From Panorpa germanica (Eukaryota > Arthropoda > Insecta > Mecoptera > Panorpidae): 64,000 bases of DNA. Positions 1 through 10,163 of the stretch are shown here, in pieces. The notes under the pieces are model-generated. The model saw nothing but the letters and a program-made list of their open reading frames with translations. It was not told the origin of the DNA and ran no database searches. The stretch covers positions 8,328,654 through 8,392,653 of the forward strand of contig OY783204.1 in NCBI GenBank assembly GCA_963678705.1, read 5' to 3'. The position numbers and the translations under genes were made by a program. Position 1 is the first letter of the stretch. Each line of letters opens with the position of its first letter.

Positions 1-13
1 TCTTACCAAAGTT

Positions 14-1337
14 TTAGTTTGTTTTGCCTATTGTGCCCCATAGTGTTTTATAAAGGTCATGGACCTTATCGATCTTTAGTAAGCTTGTGTTTGCTTCATT
101 ATTGTCGTCTGACCTCGATATTATAATATCCGCAAGTCTGTTTGGGCAATTGTAAAACATGTCTTGCATGGAGCCATATGCATGCTTCTTTCTACTTCTC
201 CGTCTAGTGAACTTGTTTCTTTTTACTTTCCTTCTTCTACGAGAAGTTTTCCTACACCTAGCTGGATCAGCTTGAACCGGTAGTATAAGTTCGTATAGTT
301 TCTCCGCAACAATATCAACCGCCACCTGGAGATCAAATCTCGTGGCACCCTTACCAACCAGATCGTTTATCAACTTGTCTACGGCAAATAATTTTGGAGA
401 TGCATTAGCCGGCAGCACCCATTCTTGCCACAAGGCCTCAATGGTACCGACCCATTCCAATTCGTCTTGCACGAATTCGTGCACGCGTCCTGCAGTGTGG
501 TCAAAAGACACACCACCAGATGTTATGTTATGCGTATCTGAGTTGGAGAATAGTTCAACCAACTGATCAACTCTTCTCGTCGGAGTTGACGTGTGAGCGA
601 GACCACTGCTTTGGTTCACTCTTGGAGGAGTCGTGGAACTCACTGCATCTCTGACTGTAACATTGAGTAAGTTTATGGTATCATAATGACCAGGCCCAGC
701 TAACGTAACCTGTTTCGCTTTGATTAAGCGCCTTTTATCAGAGATCTGCTTGGCAGATTTAGTGGGGATTAGCTTTGCTAACTCCGTGTTGATGTTTTTC
801 ACGCTCGCCAGGCGTTCCATATTTGTTGTCAACGTGTACAGTTCCTCTTCCGACCATTTTGATGCTCTACTTGTACGCACAGGGGCAGGACAGTCGCCTG
901 CTAATCTTTGCGTATTCCTAAGCTCCGGGTGGGCATGTTTTACATGCTGGCTTAACCCGCGCTGCGTCTTACATGACATTATGCAAACCTCGCATTTATA
1001 TAACTCCACTGGCACCGCTACGGGCCCTTTGCAATGGGGCAGGTGTAGAATAACCCCCTTGTAGGTTTTGAATGACTTCAGACAGCCTTTGTTGCACATG
1101 AAAAGTAGACCAAATGATGGATGTTCCACTGTGAGGTGTTTGTTCGCCTCCGGAAGGCCGACACATAGCATGTTTGTACCCCTTAGCAAACATATAGGAC
1201 AATACATATTTTCGTGTTTGTCAGACACGTATATCTTGATAATGTTTAAGTTGTCATCAATAACCCCCTCGGTGGTCCGAAGGAGACCGGGGCCATGGTC
1301 TCCACTATTATTATTTTGTATTGTTGTAGTTTGACAT
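14..1337 (-). pseudogene. R2-1 protein, N-terminal zinc-finger and Myb half
   Basis: This is the DNA-binding half of an R2 protein, which recognises 28S rDNA before target-primed reverse transcription. Numbering from the GTG at 1228, three zinc fingers are visible: C10/C13/H31/H36 (CCHH), C45/C49/H62/C66 (CCHC) and C79/C82/H95/H100 (CCHH). The order CCHH-CCHC-CCHH is the known mark of the R2-A clade. A Myb-like segment starts near K124-W125 and ends in a basic run near 170. The conserved frame goes upstream of 1228 toward an ATG at 1335-1337, as in R2-A, but a small frameshift separates them. The frame stops at 14-16, where R2-B reads through, so this copy carries at least two lesions. Confidence 0.85.
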
Positions 1338-2645
1338 CATATCGAGATGACAGCATCGACCGACTTTTATTTAGGAATATATATATAAAGAAATAATTGT
1401 GTTATTATTTAATAAGGCAACACATACCTTAGCCATAAATCAAAATCACATGCCAAAACCAGAATCATAAAACAAGCCTGTCGTCAATAGTAGGACTTCT
1501 TAATTGTTAGGGATTCCCAGTTCCTAACAATCGTGGCCCACCTAGGCGGTGATCGTGCGCCCCTGATAAGTGACCTCGTCACACCACCACGGCTAACGGA
1601 GATCTCAACGTGACCTTATACTCCGCCGCTCACCTGTTCCTGACTTAGTAAGTCTGTGAGCTCCGTCACGTCCTGCATCCTCGCACAATCGCTACCCTCT
1701 TTCGAGTCAGCCAGTGCTCGGAGCTATAGCAACAAAATAATAGATATGGGACCCCATCCCCAAATCTATAAATGCCGCTAACACAACCGCTTCTCTCTTA
1801 CGAGTCAGCCAGTGTTAACAACATTTAGGGCAACAACATTTTGAAAGACATGAGGACCCTATCTCTAATATCAATGTCCGCCGGAGTTTCACCATTGGAC
1901 TGAACCATTCTAATAATTATAAGTCCTTAACGTGACTTCGGCTAGGTACGGATGGGTCATCACTTCCATCCGCCCCAGCCTCCTATAAAGCATGCCGCAG
2001 CATGCAGTATAGAGAAATCTCGATAAGTCATCACCTATACCGAGGATTGTCATACTTGCAAATCCAATCAACTCCCTATCCTAGTGTTATCATAATTAAC
2101 ATGGCTCGTCACTATTAGCCATACACTACCATATACTCTCGTATACTTTGCACGCTGCACCACTCCAAACTTAATAGTTCGTCGTTGTCTCCACAAGTGC
2201 TGACAATCTCGATCTAATCATCTCATCCATCATTATGTACAAGGCTTTCAATCTTGTTAGCCAGTTTCCCGCTTCGGCAGAAGCACCCACGGGTTGACTT
2301 AATGAAGTAATAGCTCAATAAATGTAGGGCGAACCCTACATTTCGTGCAGTTTAAAGTCGGGGAGACTAAACTAACCAACAAGTTTAACTCACTGCAGGA
2401 CTTTGAATTTGAGCAGTTTTTTCATGTCTGAACCACACTCTTTTATCTAAGAGCAATGAAGGATCGTTAGATCCATTCGAAAGCTCCCAGAGTGCTGAGG
2501 CACACAGCCACCTATGCTCAGGACGGGGCAGTTCAACGTCGGTACCTTTCTTGCTCACCTACCATCTAGAGGCGATAACAGGATATGACTTAGCATATCC
2601 TATTTAGTCCATGTAAACGGCGGGAGCGGTACACTACTTAGGACT
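1338..2645 (-). other. R2-1 5' untranslated region
   Basis: About 1.3 kb without long reading frames lies between the 28S/R2 junction and the R2 start. It matches the upstream region of R2-A from about 1340 to about 1980. It holds a 9-bp hairpin (1503-1531) and two diverged copies of a module containing GAGTCAGCCAGTG followed by ATAGATATGGGACCC, spaced about 110 bp apart (about 1698-1860). R2-A has three such modules. The part beyond about 1985 has no counterpart in R2-A, which is 5'-truncated. A role in RNA folding or translation start is possible but is inference. Confidence 0.7.
1503..1531. repeat. R2 5' UTR hairpin, copy in R2-1
   Basis: A perfect 9-bp stem (ATTGTTAGG / CCTAACAAT) closes an 11-base loop. 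The identical stem and loop recur at 42211-42239 in the R2-A 5' UTR, while the flanks have diverged, so the structure seems better kept than its surroundings. Confidence 0.75.
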
Positions 2646-2658
2646 TAAAGAGTCATAC

Positions 2659-2675
<17 letters not shown>
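2584..2675 (-). ncRNA. Candidate HDV-like self-cleaving ribozyme at the 28S/R2 junction
   Basis: R2 elements are known to carry HDV-like ribozymes at the 5' end that free the RNA from the rRNA co-transcript. In some species the cut lies inside upstream 28S sequence. On the minus strand, the 28S stretch GTAAACGGCGGGAG (2662-2675) is matched by a perfect 14-base complement inside R2 (2613-2626), which would give P1. TATGACT, just after P1, pairs with AGTCATA about 60 bases on, a possible P2, and GCTAAG before it fits the catalytic-C strand J4/2. The order P1, P2, P1', J4/2, P2' is as in HDV. I could not assign P3 and P4 with certainty, and an alternative hairpin at 2581-2602 competes with P2. 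Confidence 0.5.
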
Positions 2676-2734
<59 letters not shown>

Positions 2735-2767
2735 CGTCAACACCCGCTAGGGCCATCGCAATGCTTT
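2646..2767 (-). rRNA. 28S rRNA gene, segment between the Copia insertion and the R2 site
   Basis: The minus strand carries conserved large-subunit rRNA sequence: the GGCATTGCGATGG-type region, the stretch read as CATTCAGAGCACTGGGC on the plus strand, and the GTAAACGGCGGGAG block just before the R2 site. It joins the 28S segment at 8015 when the Copia element and one target duplication are removed. It is split on both sides by mobile elements, so this gene cannot give a normal 28S. Confidence 0.9.
2763..2767. repeat. Target-site duplication of Copia A (GCTTT, second copy at 8015-8019)
   Basis: GCTTT precedes the left LTR and follows the right LTR. Removing one copy restores continuous 28S sequence (CAATGCTTTGTTTTAATTAG on the plus strand), which proves insertion of the whole 5.2-kb element into 28S. 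Confidence 0.95.
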
Positions 2768-3165
2768 TATTGGAAATATGGGTTGGATTATGTTAAATAA
2801 TTAAACACTGAATTATTAATACTTGATGTCTTTATTTCTTTAAGCGCATTTAAAGGAAATATCTGTTCTGCTTGAGTTCTATATTTCGTTTAACTTAAAT
2901 CGCATATACTCCTAAGTTACATCACGCTTATGAATAATCCTCTGTTACTTAATGACCTCTCTTTCAGACTCATTATATCTGTTAATTGGACTCTTCACAC
3001 ACATTGCCCTTATGAGTTATGACAATAAAGTAAACATAACTTAAAATATCAATTACTTAAAATACTGATTGTATTTATTTATCTAAAGCCTAGAGAGATA
3101 CTCAGAGTAAACTTTGAATATGACGTAAGTGTTTTGATTCCAGTTAAAAACACATAATTCCAACA
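2768..3165 (-). repeat. Copia A 3' LTR
   Basis: This 398-bp direct repeat matches 7617-8014. On the minus strand it begins TGTTGGAATTATG and ends TTTCCAATA, the usual short inverted termini of Copia LTRs with one changed base (TA instead of CA at the end). Confidence 0.93.
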
Positions 3166-3529
3166 CGCCTCCTCAAAGTTTAATCAGGTTACTTTAATTA
3201 CTATCATACTTATTACTAGTATATTTAAAAAAACTTTATATAAAAAAATTCCTATTATAATATATCTATATTATTATTATTATTTCTCAGATATTCCTTT
3301 TTCATGCCTTCTGGGGAATTACACGTGGCTTAACATTCGTTCTAAGTATTAAGGGAAACCCAGGAAAACCTTAATAAAGCCACCCACTTCGCCAAATTTA
3401 TGATTATTTTAAATTTAATACAATCTTAGATAAATTATTATTATTGTTATTATTATACAAAACAATCGTTCTTGTTTTAATTCTAACTTGAATATTTAAT
3501 ATTGTTAGTTGTTTATTCCAGACCCAGTG

Positions 3530-4400
3530 CGACTCTTAGTTGTAGAAACCTTGGCCCTGGTAAAGGTTTTGTTAATATGTCTGCTTGCTGTTGACCTGTT
3601 GGAATATAACATAATTTTATTACGTTTTCTTAATCTGTTCAAGAGCTATGAAATTTTATACTCGTATTAATATGCTTAGAATGTTTATACATTCGTTATT
3701 ATTTCTTTTTATCTTGAATTAATATTATTTGTCTTGATATATTTTTCATTATACTATTATCTAACGATTTTAAAAACAACGCTTCCTGAGCGCCTAACTT
3801 TAAACTCAGCCTCTGTTGAAGAAGCTGCAACTGAAGCTTGTTTCTTTGTATTCCAGCATATGGTTTGTACAAAGCTGAAATATATTAAACAAATAACCTG
3901 TTGTACTTTTATGATTTAAAATATCATTTCCTTCTCAATCGCAATCAATGTCTCCCGTCAAAATGTCATAGTATTTTGTTTTATTGTATGTTAATTTAAT
4001 GTCCTATGAGTCTTTTACTCATTTTTAGACATTTCCACAACTCAATGTTATTTTTATTTGTATATCTACTCAAGATATTTTCAACTGTACTAAGTCTGAT
4101 CTTGTACATACCATAACATACATTAAACAACCAATGACACTTCGGCAAGACGCGCTATACTCTTTATCTGAATTTAGAGCCTCGTTATCTAATTTACTCT
4201 CAAGCGGTGTAGTCACCGGCTTACCATCATGCGTATTAAATTTTGTTAAAAATTGTATTATTTTATTATTTTCCGGTCTAACTCTAATCCGCAAGAAAAA
4301 TTTAATTTCTTTTAAATCAACGATGTTAAATCTATGTATTAAATAATTTTTCAAACTCGCTTTAAAATTAGCTGTAGCAATTATTAAGTAATAAATATTT
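3530..4400 (-). pseudogene. Copia A pol remnant: end of reverse transcriptase and RNase H
   Basis: A 94-residue open stretch at 4070-4354 carries Copia features: a DLKEIKFFLRIRV segment, the V-T-T-P-L motif, and CRSVIGCLMYVMVCTRSDL, which corresponds to the conserved C-R-S-x-I-G-x-L-x-Y region. Farther down, 3530-3600 reads the end of Copia RNase H (a P-T-G-Q-Q-Q-A-D-I-L-T-K-P-L type tail). Between them the frame is interrupted by many stops. The N-terminal reverse transcriptase motifs are not readable. It is a relic. Confidence 0.75.
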
Positions 4401-5189
4401 TTCCAAATATTTCTATTTTATTTTTAAAGATATTAATGCATCTATCTATACGATAATTTTCAACCCCTTTTATTTGAGGGCATTCTCAATTTCTTCAAAC
4501 CAGCACCGTGCTGCCTATTTTAAACCAAACAAAGCTCTATTAAGTATTTAAACTTAATTTTCTTTATAGCTTATTTCCTCGGGAACTATTATAAAAATTG
4601 CTCATTTCATTTCCCGATTAAAATGCTATTTTAATAGACATATGATGTATCATCATATTAGATTAATTTGCAAAAGTTAAAATAAATCTAAAACTAGAAA
4701 TTCTCACGACTGTTACAAAAGTCTCATTTTAATCGATTTTATATATTCTACTTAACCCTTTTGCTACGAATCGTCCTTTATATCTTACTGGTATACCATA
4801 CCCATCATTTTTAATTATAAATTCGCATTTACAATCTACGAAATTTTATTCTGTGGCTTCGGTACCAAATTGACTAGAAGTTAATTTATTTCATCTCCTA
4901 TTGCATTTTCCCATTTATCCATATCATCTCTATTTTTAATCTCTTAATATGACATGGGAATTTTACAGATAACCTATTTTGCACACAGTAAATAATCGTT
5001 TGTTATTTTATCGTCGGTATTATAAATATGTGGATTCCTTTTAATTTGCTCACTCCTTCGCTGCTTAGAAAAATTATCTTTTTATTTTGAAATTAAAAAT
5101 TCCCTTATGTTTACTATATCATCTTTTAACTATCAAGTATCAATACTTAATTTATCTAATTTCTATTCATCAGACTTTGCCAACCCGTC

Positions 5190-5530
5190 TACCGATTTTG
5201 ACTTTATGTCAGTAACATCAGTTCCTTTAAATTTATCTGAATTTTCGAAAATCAGTGTCTCTGATTATTATCAGATTATTTTCAACTCTATTGATTTTCG
5301 ACCTTTATGTTCAATAACATCAATTTTTCATTTACCTGAATTATCAAAATTCAGTGTATCTGATTTATCATATCAGATTTAATACCATTATTGATTTTTT
5401 GACCTAAAAGTCAATAACATCAATTTTTCCATTTATCTGAATTTTCACAATTCAGTGTATCTGATTTATCATTATCAGATTTTTAGAACACTATTGATTT
5501 TGACCTAAGGTCAGTTACATCAATTTTACT
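5190..5530. repeat. Tandem repeats in the variable pol linker of Copia A
   Basis: About three diverged copies of a unit of about 115 bp contain CAATAACATCAATTTT, TTATCTGAATTTTC and ATCAGATT. Each unit holds small palindromes such as GAATT...AATTC and CTGATT...AATCAG. It lies between integrase and reverse transcriptase, a region that varies in length in Copia elements. Confidence 0.6.
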
Positions 5531-6786
5531 CTGAGGTTTTTCTCTATCAACCTCTTTAACTCTGTTGGGTCTGAATTTCAAGAAATTAGATTCGTCTAAT
5601 ATTACGTCTGTTACTTCAACGTATTTTTCTTTTTCTACATCCCACTCACGATAATCATTTGAGTCATAACCCTACTAAACCTTATTCTTTAAATTTATAT
5701 TTACTAGTTTTGTTATGAAAATAAAATGTTGAACCAAGAACATTTAAATATTTTACTTGTGACTTTTTACGATTATTTTGTTTACCGCTCTATTCGGTAT
5801 TTTATTTATTAAATAATATAAATTAAATACGTAGCAGTTAATACTGTATTATCGTTTAATTGTGAAATACGTGCTATAGTTTGGTAATAACTTATTTCTG
5901 TCTTAGCACAGTAACTTTTCATTTTACTTAATTGTGTTTTACTATATATTTGTATTAATTTATTTAACGTCGCCCTATTTCCGATGCAGTACCTATTACC
6001 ATCGACTTCATTCAATCTTGGTAGTAGTTGTGGTGTCGTAGTCTCATATATGTGGTCTACACCACTTTACCTATTAAGTGTACGATTACGCATGTACATA
6101 ATCAATATAAGTTGATAATTTTCAAACTCAGAAAATGTATATCTGGTCCGGGGGTCGAACCCGAAGATTCATATTGATTAATTGTATATTCCTTCTTGAG
6201 TTACAATCTGCTTATATTAATCTCACATTTCATTTCCTAAATTAACAAATATATATCACATATATTTCATGTATGTTTATCTTATATTTAATATATATGT
6301 TTAAATTCAAACTAGTTTTTTTTTCAACGAAATCTTTAAATACAGGAAATAAATCTTATTTCAAAACAATTAAATGTGTATCACAATTTTGAGTTTATTC
6401 ATTTACAAATCAAGCAAAATAATCTTTCTTCTGAATTGCTGAAGGAGTGAACGGACCACATACGTCGCAATGTATTATAAATAATCGTCTAGATATAAAA
6501 TTGTTATCTTTATATTTATTGAATCGTAACCGCATTTGTTTACCTTTGATAGAAGCTCACCCAAATCGTCATTTGCTGAAACTTGATCAGTTAGTTCTGA
6601 ATCATTTGTTTATTTTTAAACTCTAAAAATTTATTTCTACTAATTTGACTCAATCGCTTATACCATATTTCATAAATATTCTCTACAATACTATTTACTT
6701 ATTTAAAAAGGTTTTGTTACCTAATGTAAATTTAATTGCAGTTAAATTGTTTATTGACTTACCAGCCATTACAGTCTTACCACTTT

Positions 6787-7077
6787 TTAAGACCTTACTT
6801 CCTTATCATAGAAGCTGATTGTCATCCCTGCGTTTTGTAGTTGTGTTATCAACAGCAAGTTGTAGGGGACACCAGGCGAATGCAGAACATCCTCCAGCCC
6901 TGTATCACTGACGCCATCCAGTGTTTCTTGCTGTGTCGCATATGTGAATGTACTATTCTTTGCAACGGATATCTTCTGGAGTCTCAACGGAGGTTTTCTC
7001 AGAATCTTAGAATTCTTGGATAAGTCTTCTTGCATAAATGCAAAACCTGAAACGTCATCTGAAGTCCTGGCTCTCAT
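6787..7077 (-). pseudogene. Copia A protease/integrase junction fragment
   Basis: A 96-residue open stretch reads a block typical of the end of Copia protease: a D-V-L-H-S-P-G-V-P-Y-N-L-L segment followed by Q-N-A-G-M, equivalent to the 'L-x-V-P-x-L-x-x-N-L-L-S' motif. The catalytic D-S/T-G lies outside the readable part. A G-V-S-D-T-G-L segment upstream is not in the right position to be it. The frame is lost on both sides. Confidence 0.7.
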
Positions 7078-7596
7078 CTTTTCGTTCCTGCTCTTTCTTG
7101 TAATAGATGCATGCAGGCTTCTTTATGTGACTTCTTCTACTACACCAGTAATATCCTACTAATGATTTCTTCCCTTGTTTAAACTTCATATTTTTGTTTA
7201 AATTATGCATGGTTCATTTAAAACGATTTTTCGTTAATAATTAATTATTTTTTTTTTTTAAATTATTGTCTCTTCGAAAACTATTTCGTTTCTACTTGAA
7301 GCACATTAGTTTCACTATATGATTTACTAGTCTATTTTGACAAATGTTAGTGTTATTGCGTTATAAGTAAAAACTATAAAGTGTTTGTTAGTGGTGTATC
7401 ACTTTGTAATTTTAACGTCAGTAACTTTTAACGAATTAAAACTTGCGATATAGCACATTTTCGCACTTAGCATTATTCACCACTTATCAAAATTAAACAC
7501 TTACATATATAAAATTTAATTTTGCACTTCACTAGTATAACTTGCAAATATTTAATTATAAAAACATCAAATTGAAATTTCAGTTTTTCCACTACG

Positions 7597-7616
7597 CGTG
7601 TACTGGGCCCATAACC
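7597..7616 (-). other. Copia A primer-binding site
   Basis: On the minus strand GGTTATGGGCCCAGTAC lies directly after the 5' LTR. This is the usual Copia primer site, complementary to an internal part of initiator tRNA-Met. Copia B has the same motif at about 39965-39981. Confidence 0.8.
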
Positions 7617-8014
7617 TATTGGAAATATGGGTTGGATTATGTTAAATAATTAAACACTGAATTATTAATACTTGATGTCTTTATTTCTTTAAGCGCATTT
7701 AAAGGAAATATCTGTTCTGCTTGAGTTCTATATTTCGTCTAACTTAAATCGCATGTACTCCTAAGTTACATCACGCTTATGAATAATCCTCTGTTACTTA
7801 ATGACCTCTCTTTCAGACTCATTATATCTGTTAATTGGACTCTTCACACACATTGCCCTTATGAGTTATGACAATAAAGTAAACATAACTTAAAATATCA
7901 ATTACTTAAAATACTGATTGTATTTATTTATCTAAAGCCTAGAGAGATACTCAGAGTAAACTTTGAATATGACGTAAGTGTTTTGATTCCAGTTAAAAAC
8001 ACATAATTCCAACA
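7617..8014 (-). repeat. Copia A 5' LTR
   Basis: This copy matches 2768-3165 over 398 bp with about two differences seen by eye. It ends next to the second GCTTT duplication and resumed 28S sequence. Confidence 0.93.
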
Positions 8015-8662
8015 GCTTTGTTTTAATTAGACAGTCGGATTCCCCTAGTCCGTGCCAGTTCTTAGTTGATCGTTAAATGGTGGCTGAAGAGATCAATCGT
8101 GTAGTATCAGTATCAAAAGACTCGCAGCAAGGAAGATCCATGGGAGGCCAAGGCACGGGACCGAACTCAGATCGCGACCACAAGAGTCGTCCTCCTCGCA
8201 CAGGATGTAAGCCACAACCCATGTCCCGACCAAGCCCAACACACCCCGATCCTCAGAGCCAATCCTTATTCCGAAGTTACGGATCCAATTTGCCGACTTC
8301 CCTTACCTACATTATTCTATCGACTAGAGGCTCTTCACCTTGGAGACCTGCTGCGGATATGGGTACGAACCGGCGCGACACCTCCACGTGGCCCTCTCCT
8401 GGATTTTCAAGGTCCGAGGGGAAGATCCAGACACCGCCGCAAACTGCGGTGCTCTTCGCATTCCAAACCCTATCTCCCTGCTAAAGGATTCCAGGGAACT
8501 CGAATGCTCATACAGAAAAGAAAACTCTTTCTGGATCTCCCGACGGCGTCTCCAGGTCTATTTGGGTTACCCCGACGAACTCTCTTTCGAGGGCCTGACT
8601 TTTTAACGGTTCCGCTGCCGGGTTCCGGAATAGGAACCGGATTCCTTTTCGCCCAACGAGTG
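8015..8662 (-). rRNA. 28S rRNA gene, central segment
   Basis: This is continuous large-subunit rRNA sequence on the minus strand. Diagnostic blocks on the plus strand are TTAATTAGACAGTCGGATTC, AACTCGAATGCTCATACAG and CTTTTTAACGGTTCCGCTGC. Reading frames here (for example 8077-8484) are accidental. A few positions differ from the usual conserved core (TTCTTAGTTG where TTCTGAGTTG is common), consistent with a non-functional copy. It is cut from the next 28S part by Copia A. Confidence 0.93.
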
Positions 8663-9262
8663 TAATACTTTTTTATAATAATATATATGCCGCTATATTT
8701 TTACGCAAGCAAATATATTTTTTTTTTGTATAGTGCGCTCCCAGCTATATTTTTACGCACACAGAGTATTTTGCTATATTTTTACGCAACTTATATATTT
8801 GTGTTTGCTATATTTTTACGCAAAATACAATATATAATAAAATACTTTTTTTAAGATATTCCCGCTATATTTTTACGCAAAGTATTTTGCTATATTTTAC
8901 GCAACTTATATATTTGTGTGTTTGCTATATTTTTACGCAAAACACAATATATATATAATAAAATACTTATTAGGATTATTCCCGCTATATTTTTACGCTC
9001 ACAGTATTTTGCTATATTTTACGCAACTTATATATTAGTGTTTGCTATATTTTTACGCGAAAACACAATATATAATAAAATACTTAGGATATTAGGATAT
9101 TCCCCGCTATATTTTTACGCTCACAGTATTTTGCTATATTCTACGCGACTTATATATTTGTTGCTATATTTTTACGCAAACAAAATATATAATAAAATAC
9201 TAAAAGGAACACAAAACACAAATACAAATAAATTTAATAAAAAATTTTTTTGTAAAAACACT
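8663..9262. repeat. Tandem-repeat expansion segment inside 28S
   Basis: About 600 bp of AT-rich sequence stands where insect 28S has its variable D7a expansion segment. It is flanked on both sides by conserved 28S core (TTCGCCCAACGAG and GATCGACTGACTCGTG on the plus strand). It holds four tandem units of about 122 bp, each with several GCTATATTTTTACGC motifs. Unit starts are near 8741, 8862, 8982 and 9105. The ORF at 8918-9304 is a by-product of the repeat. Confidence 0.8.
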
Positions 9263-9520
9263 ACATCAACATTCGGATTTCTCCTAGGGCTTAGGATCGA
9301 CTGACTCGTGTGCAACAGCGGTTCACACGAAACCTTTCTCCACGTCAGTCCTCCAGGGCCTCGCTGGAGTATTTGCTACTCCCACCAAGATCTGCACGGA
9401 TGGTGGCTCCAGGCAGTCTCACGACCAGACCCTTCTGCGCACACCACCGCGACCCTCCTGCTCATTGAGGCTTTATAATAATTATAACACAAAGTTATAA
9501 ATACTTCTCTTACCCCAACG
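9263..9520 (-). rRNA. 28S rRNA gene, segment upstream of the expansion
   Basis: Conserved 28S blocks read on the plus strand include GAAACCTTTCTCCACGTCAG, CCTCCAGGGCCTCGCTGGAG and AGATCTGCACGGATGGTGGC. It ends near 9520 at CCCCAACGGCTG, followed by a 13-bp direct repeat GGCTGAGTATAGG. The 5' half of 28S is missing. The same stretch has a second copy inside R2-B at 52087-52242. Confidence 0.88.
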
Positions 9521-9972
9521 GCTGAGTATAGGCATAGGCTGAGTATAGGATTTTTATTAGGATGCAAGATTTGTACTATGTATTTTTGCTAGAGTTTTTT
9601 TATTGAGGCATAGAAGGACTACTAGTACTGGAGATTCTCCCACAATCTCACGACAGTTTCAACTGTCAAATGGCAGTTTCATTGAAAAACTGCCATTTTA
9701 TTTCGAGGCATTTAACTACACGTACTGGAGATTCTGAGCCCTAGAGTCGTTCAGGCTTAAATTCTCCGAGCACAATTTAACAACAGTTTCACAACTAATA
9801 TATTTTTACTTAGTTCCAATCCAGATGAAACTTAACGTTATTAAATATTTTATTTCTACTATTCCGGTACTAGATTATCAATTTGATATAAACTTTTCCC
9901 ATCTTTATAGTAGAAAATTTGCGTTCAAAATATTAAAGTGTTTTTTTGTAAATATTATATATTTACTATACT

Positions 9973-9973
<1 letters not shown>
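9521..9973. other. Spacer between 28S and 18S fragments; no 5.8S found
   Basis: In an intact unit this interval would hold ITS1, 5.8S, ITS2 and over 1 kb of 28S. Here it is only about 450 bp. I see no 5.8S core. It contains an inverted repeat AAATGGCAGTTT / AAACTGCCATTT (about 9668-9700) and a repeated TACTGGAGATTCT (about 9624 and 9728). The part next to 18S is probably ITS1 remnant (inference). Confidence 0.6.
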
Positions 9974-10011
<38 letters not shown>

Positions 10012-10117
10012 AACGACTTTTACTTCCTCTAAATAATCAAGTTTGGTCATCTTCCCAGCAACATCAGCAATGCCGAAACATTGCCGCGTACCGGTCCGAA
10101 GACCTCACTAAATCATT

Positions 10118-10163
<46 letters not shown>

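Larger units (their letters stand above)
1..2645 (-). mobile_element. R2: R2 element R2-1, 5' part, at the canonical 28S R2 site
   Basis: R2 is a non-LTR retrotransposon that inserts into one site of the 28S rRNA gene. On the minus strand the flank at 2646-2675 reads 28S sequence ending in a slightly altered form of the normal upstream half-site (GACTCTTTAAG here, GACTCTCTTAAGG in intact 28S). After it come about 1.3 kb of 5' UTR and the N-terminal half of the R2 protein. The rest (reverse transcriptase, endonuclease, 3' UTR) lies beyond the left edge. Its UTR and protein are related to R2-A, R2-B and R2-C farther right. The 5' end is confident to a few bases. Confidence 0.9.
2768..8014 (-). 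mobile_element. Copia-type LTR retrotransposon (Copia A) inserted in the 28S gene
   Basis: A 5.25-kb element has 398-bp direct LTRs, a 5-bp TSD, a primer-binding site next to the right LTR and a purine-rich GAGGAGGCG next to the left LTR, which fixes minus orientation. The LTRs differ at only about two positions by eye, so the insertion is young. Yet the interior is full of stops and only scattered Copia peptides can be read (integrase/protease region near 6.8-7.1 kb, reverse transcriptase/RNase H tail near 3.5-4.4 kb). A defective copy mobilised by an active relative is the likely explanation (inference). Confidence 0.93.

Noticed and set aside
2613..2675. Inverted GTAAACGGCGGGAG / CTCCCGCCGTTTAC pair as a simple inverted 28S duplication
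   Set aside because: Possible, but the ordered second stem and GCTAAG strand favour an R2 ribozyme reading. Kept as a candidate with moderate confidence.
6130..6170. GGTCGAACCC, similar to a tRNA T-loop
   Set aside because: No acceptor or anticodon arm can be formed around it. It lies inside decayed Copia sequence.
8077..8606. Open reading frames of 88-135 codons on the plus strand
   Set aside because: They lie in conserved 28S rRNA sequence read from the wrong strand.
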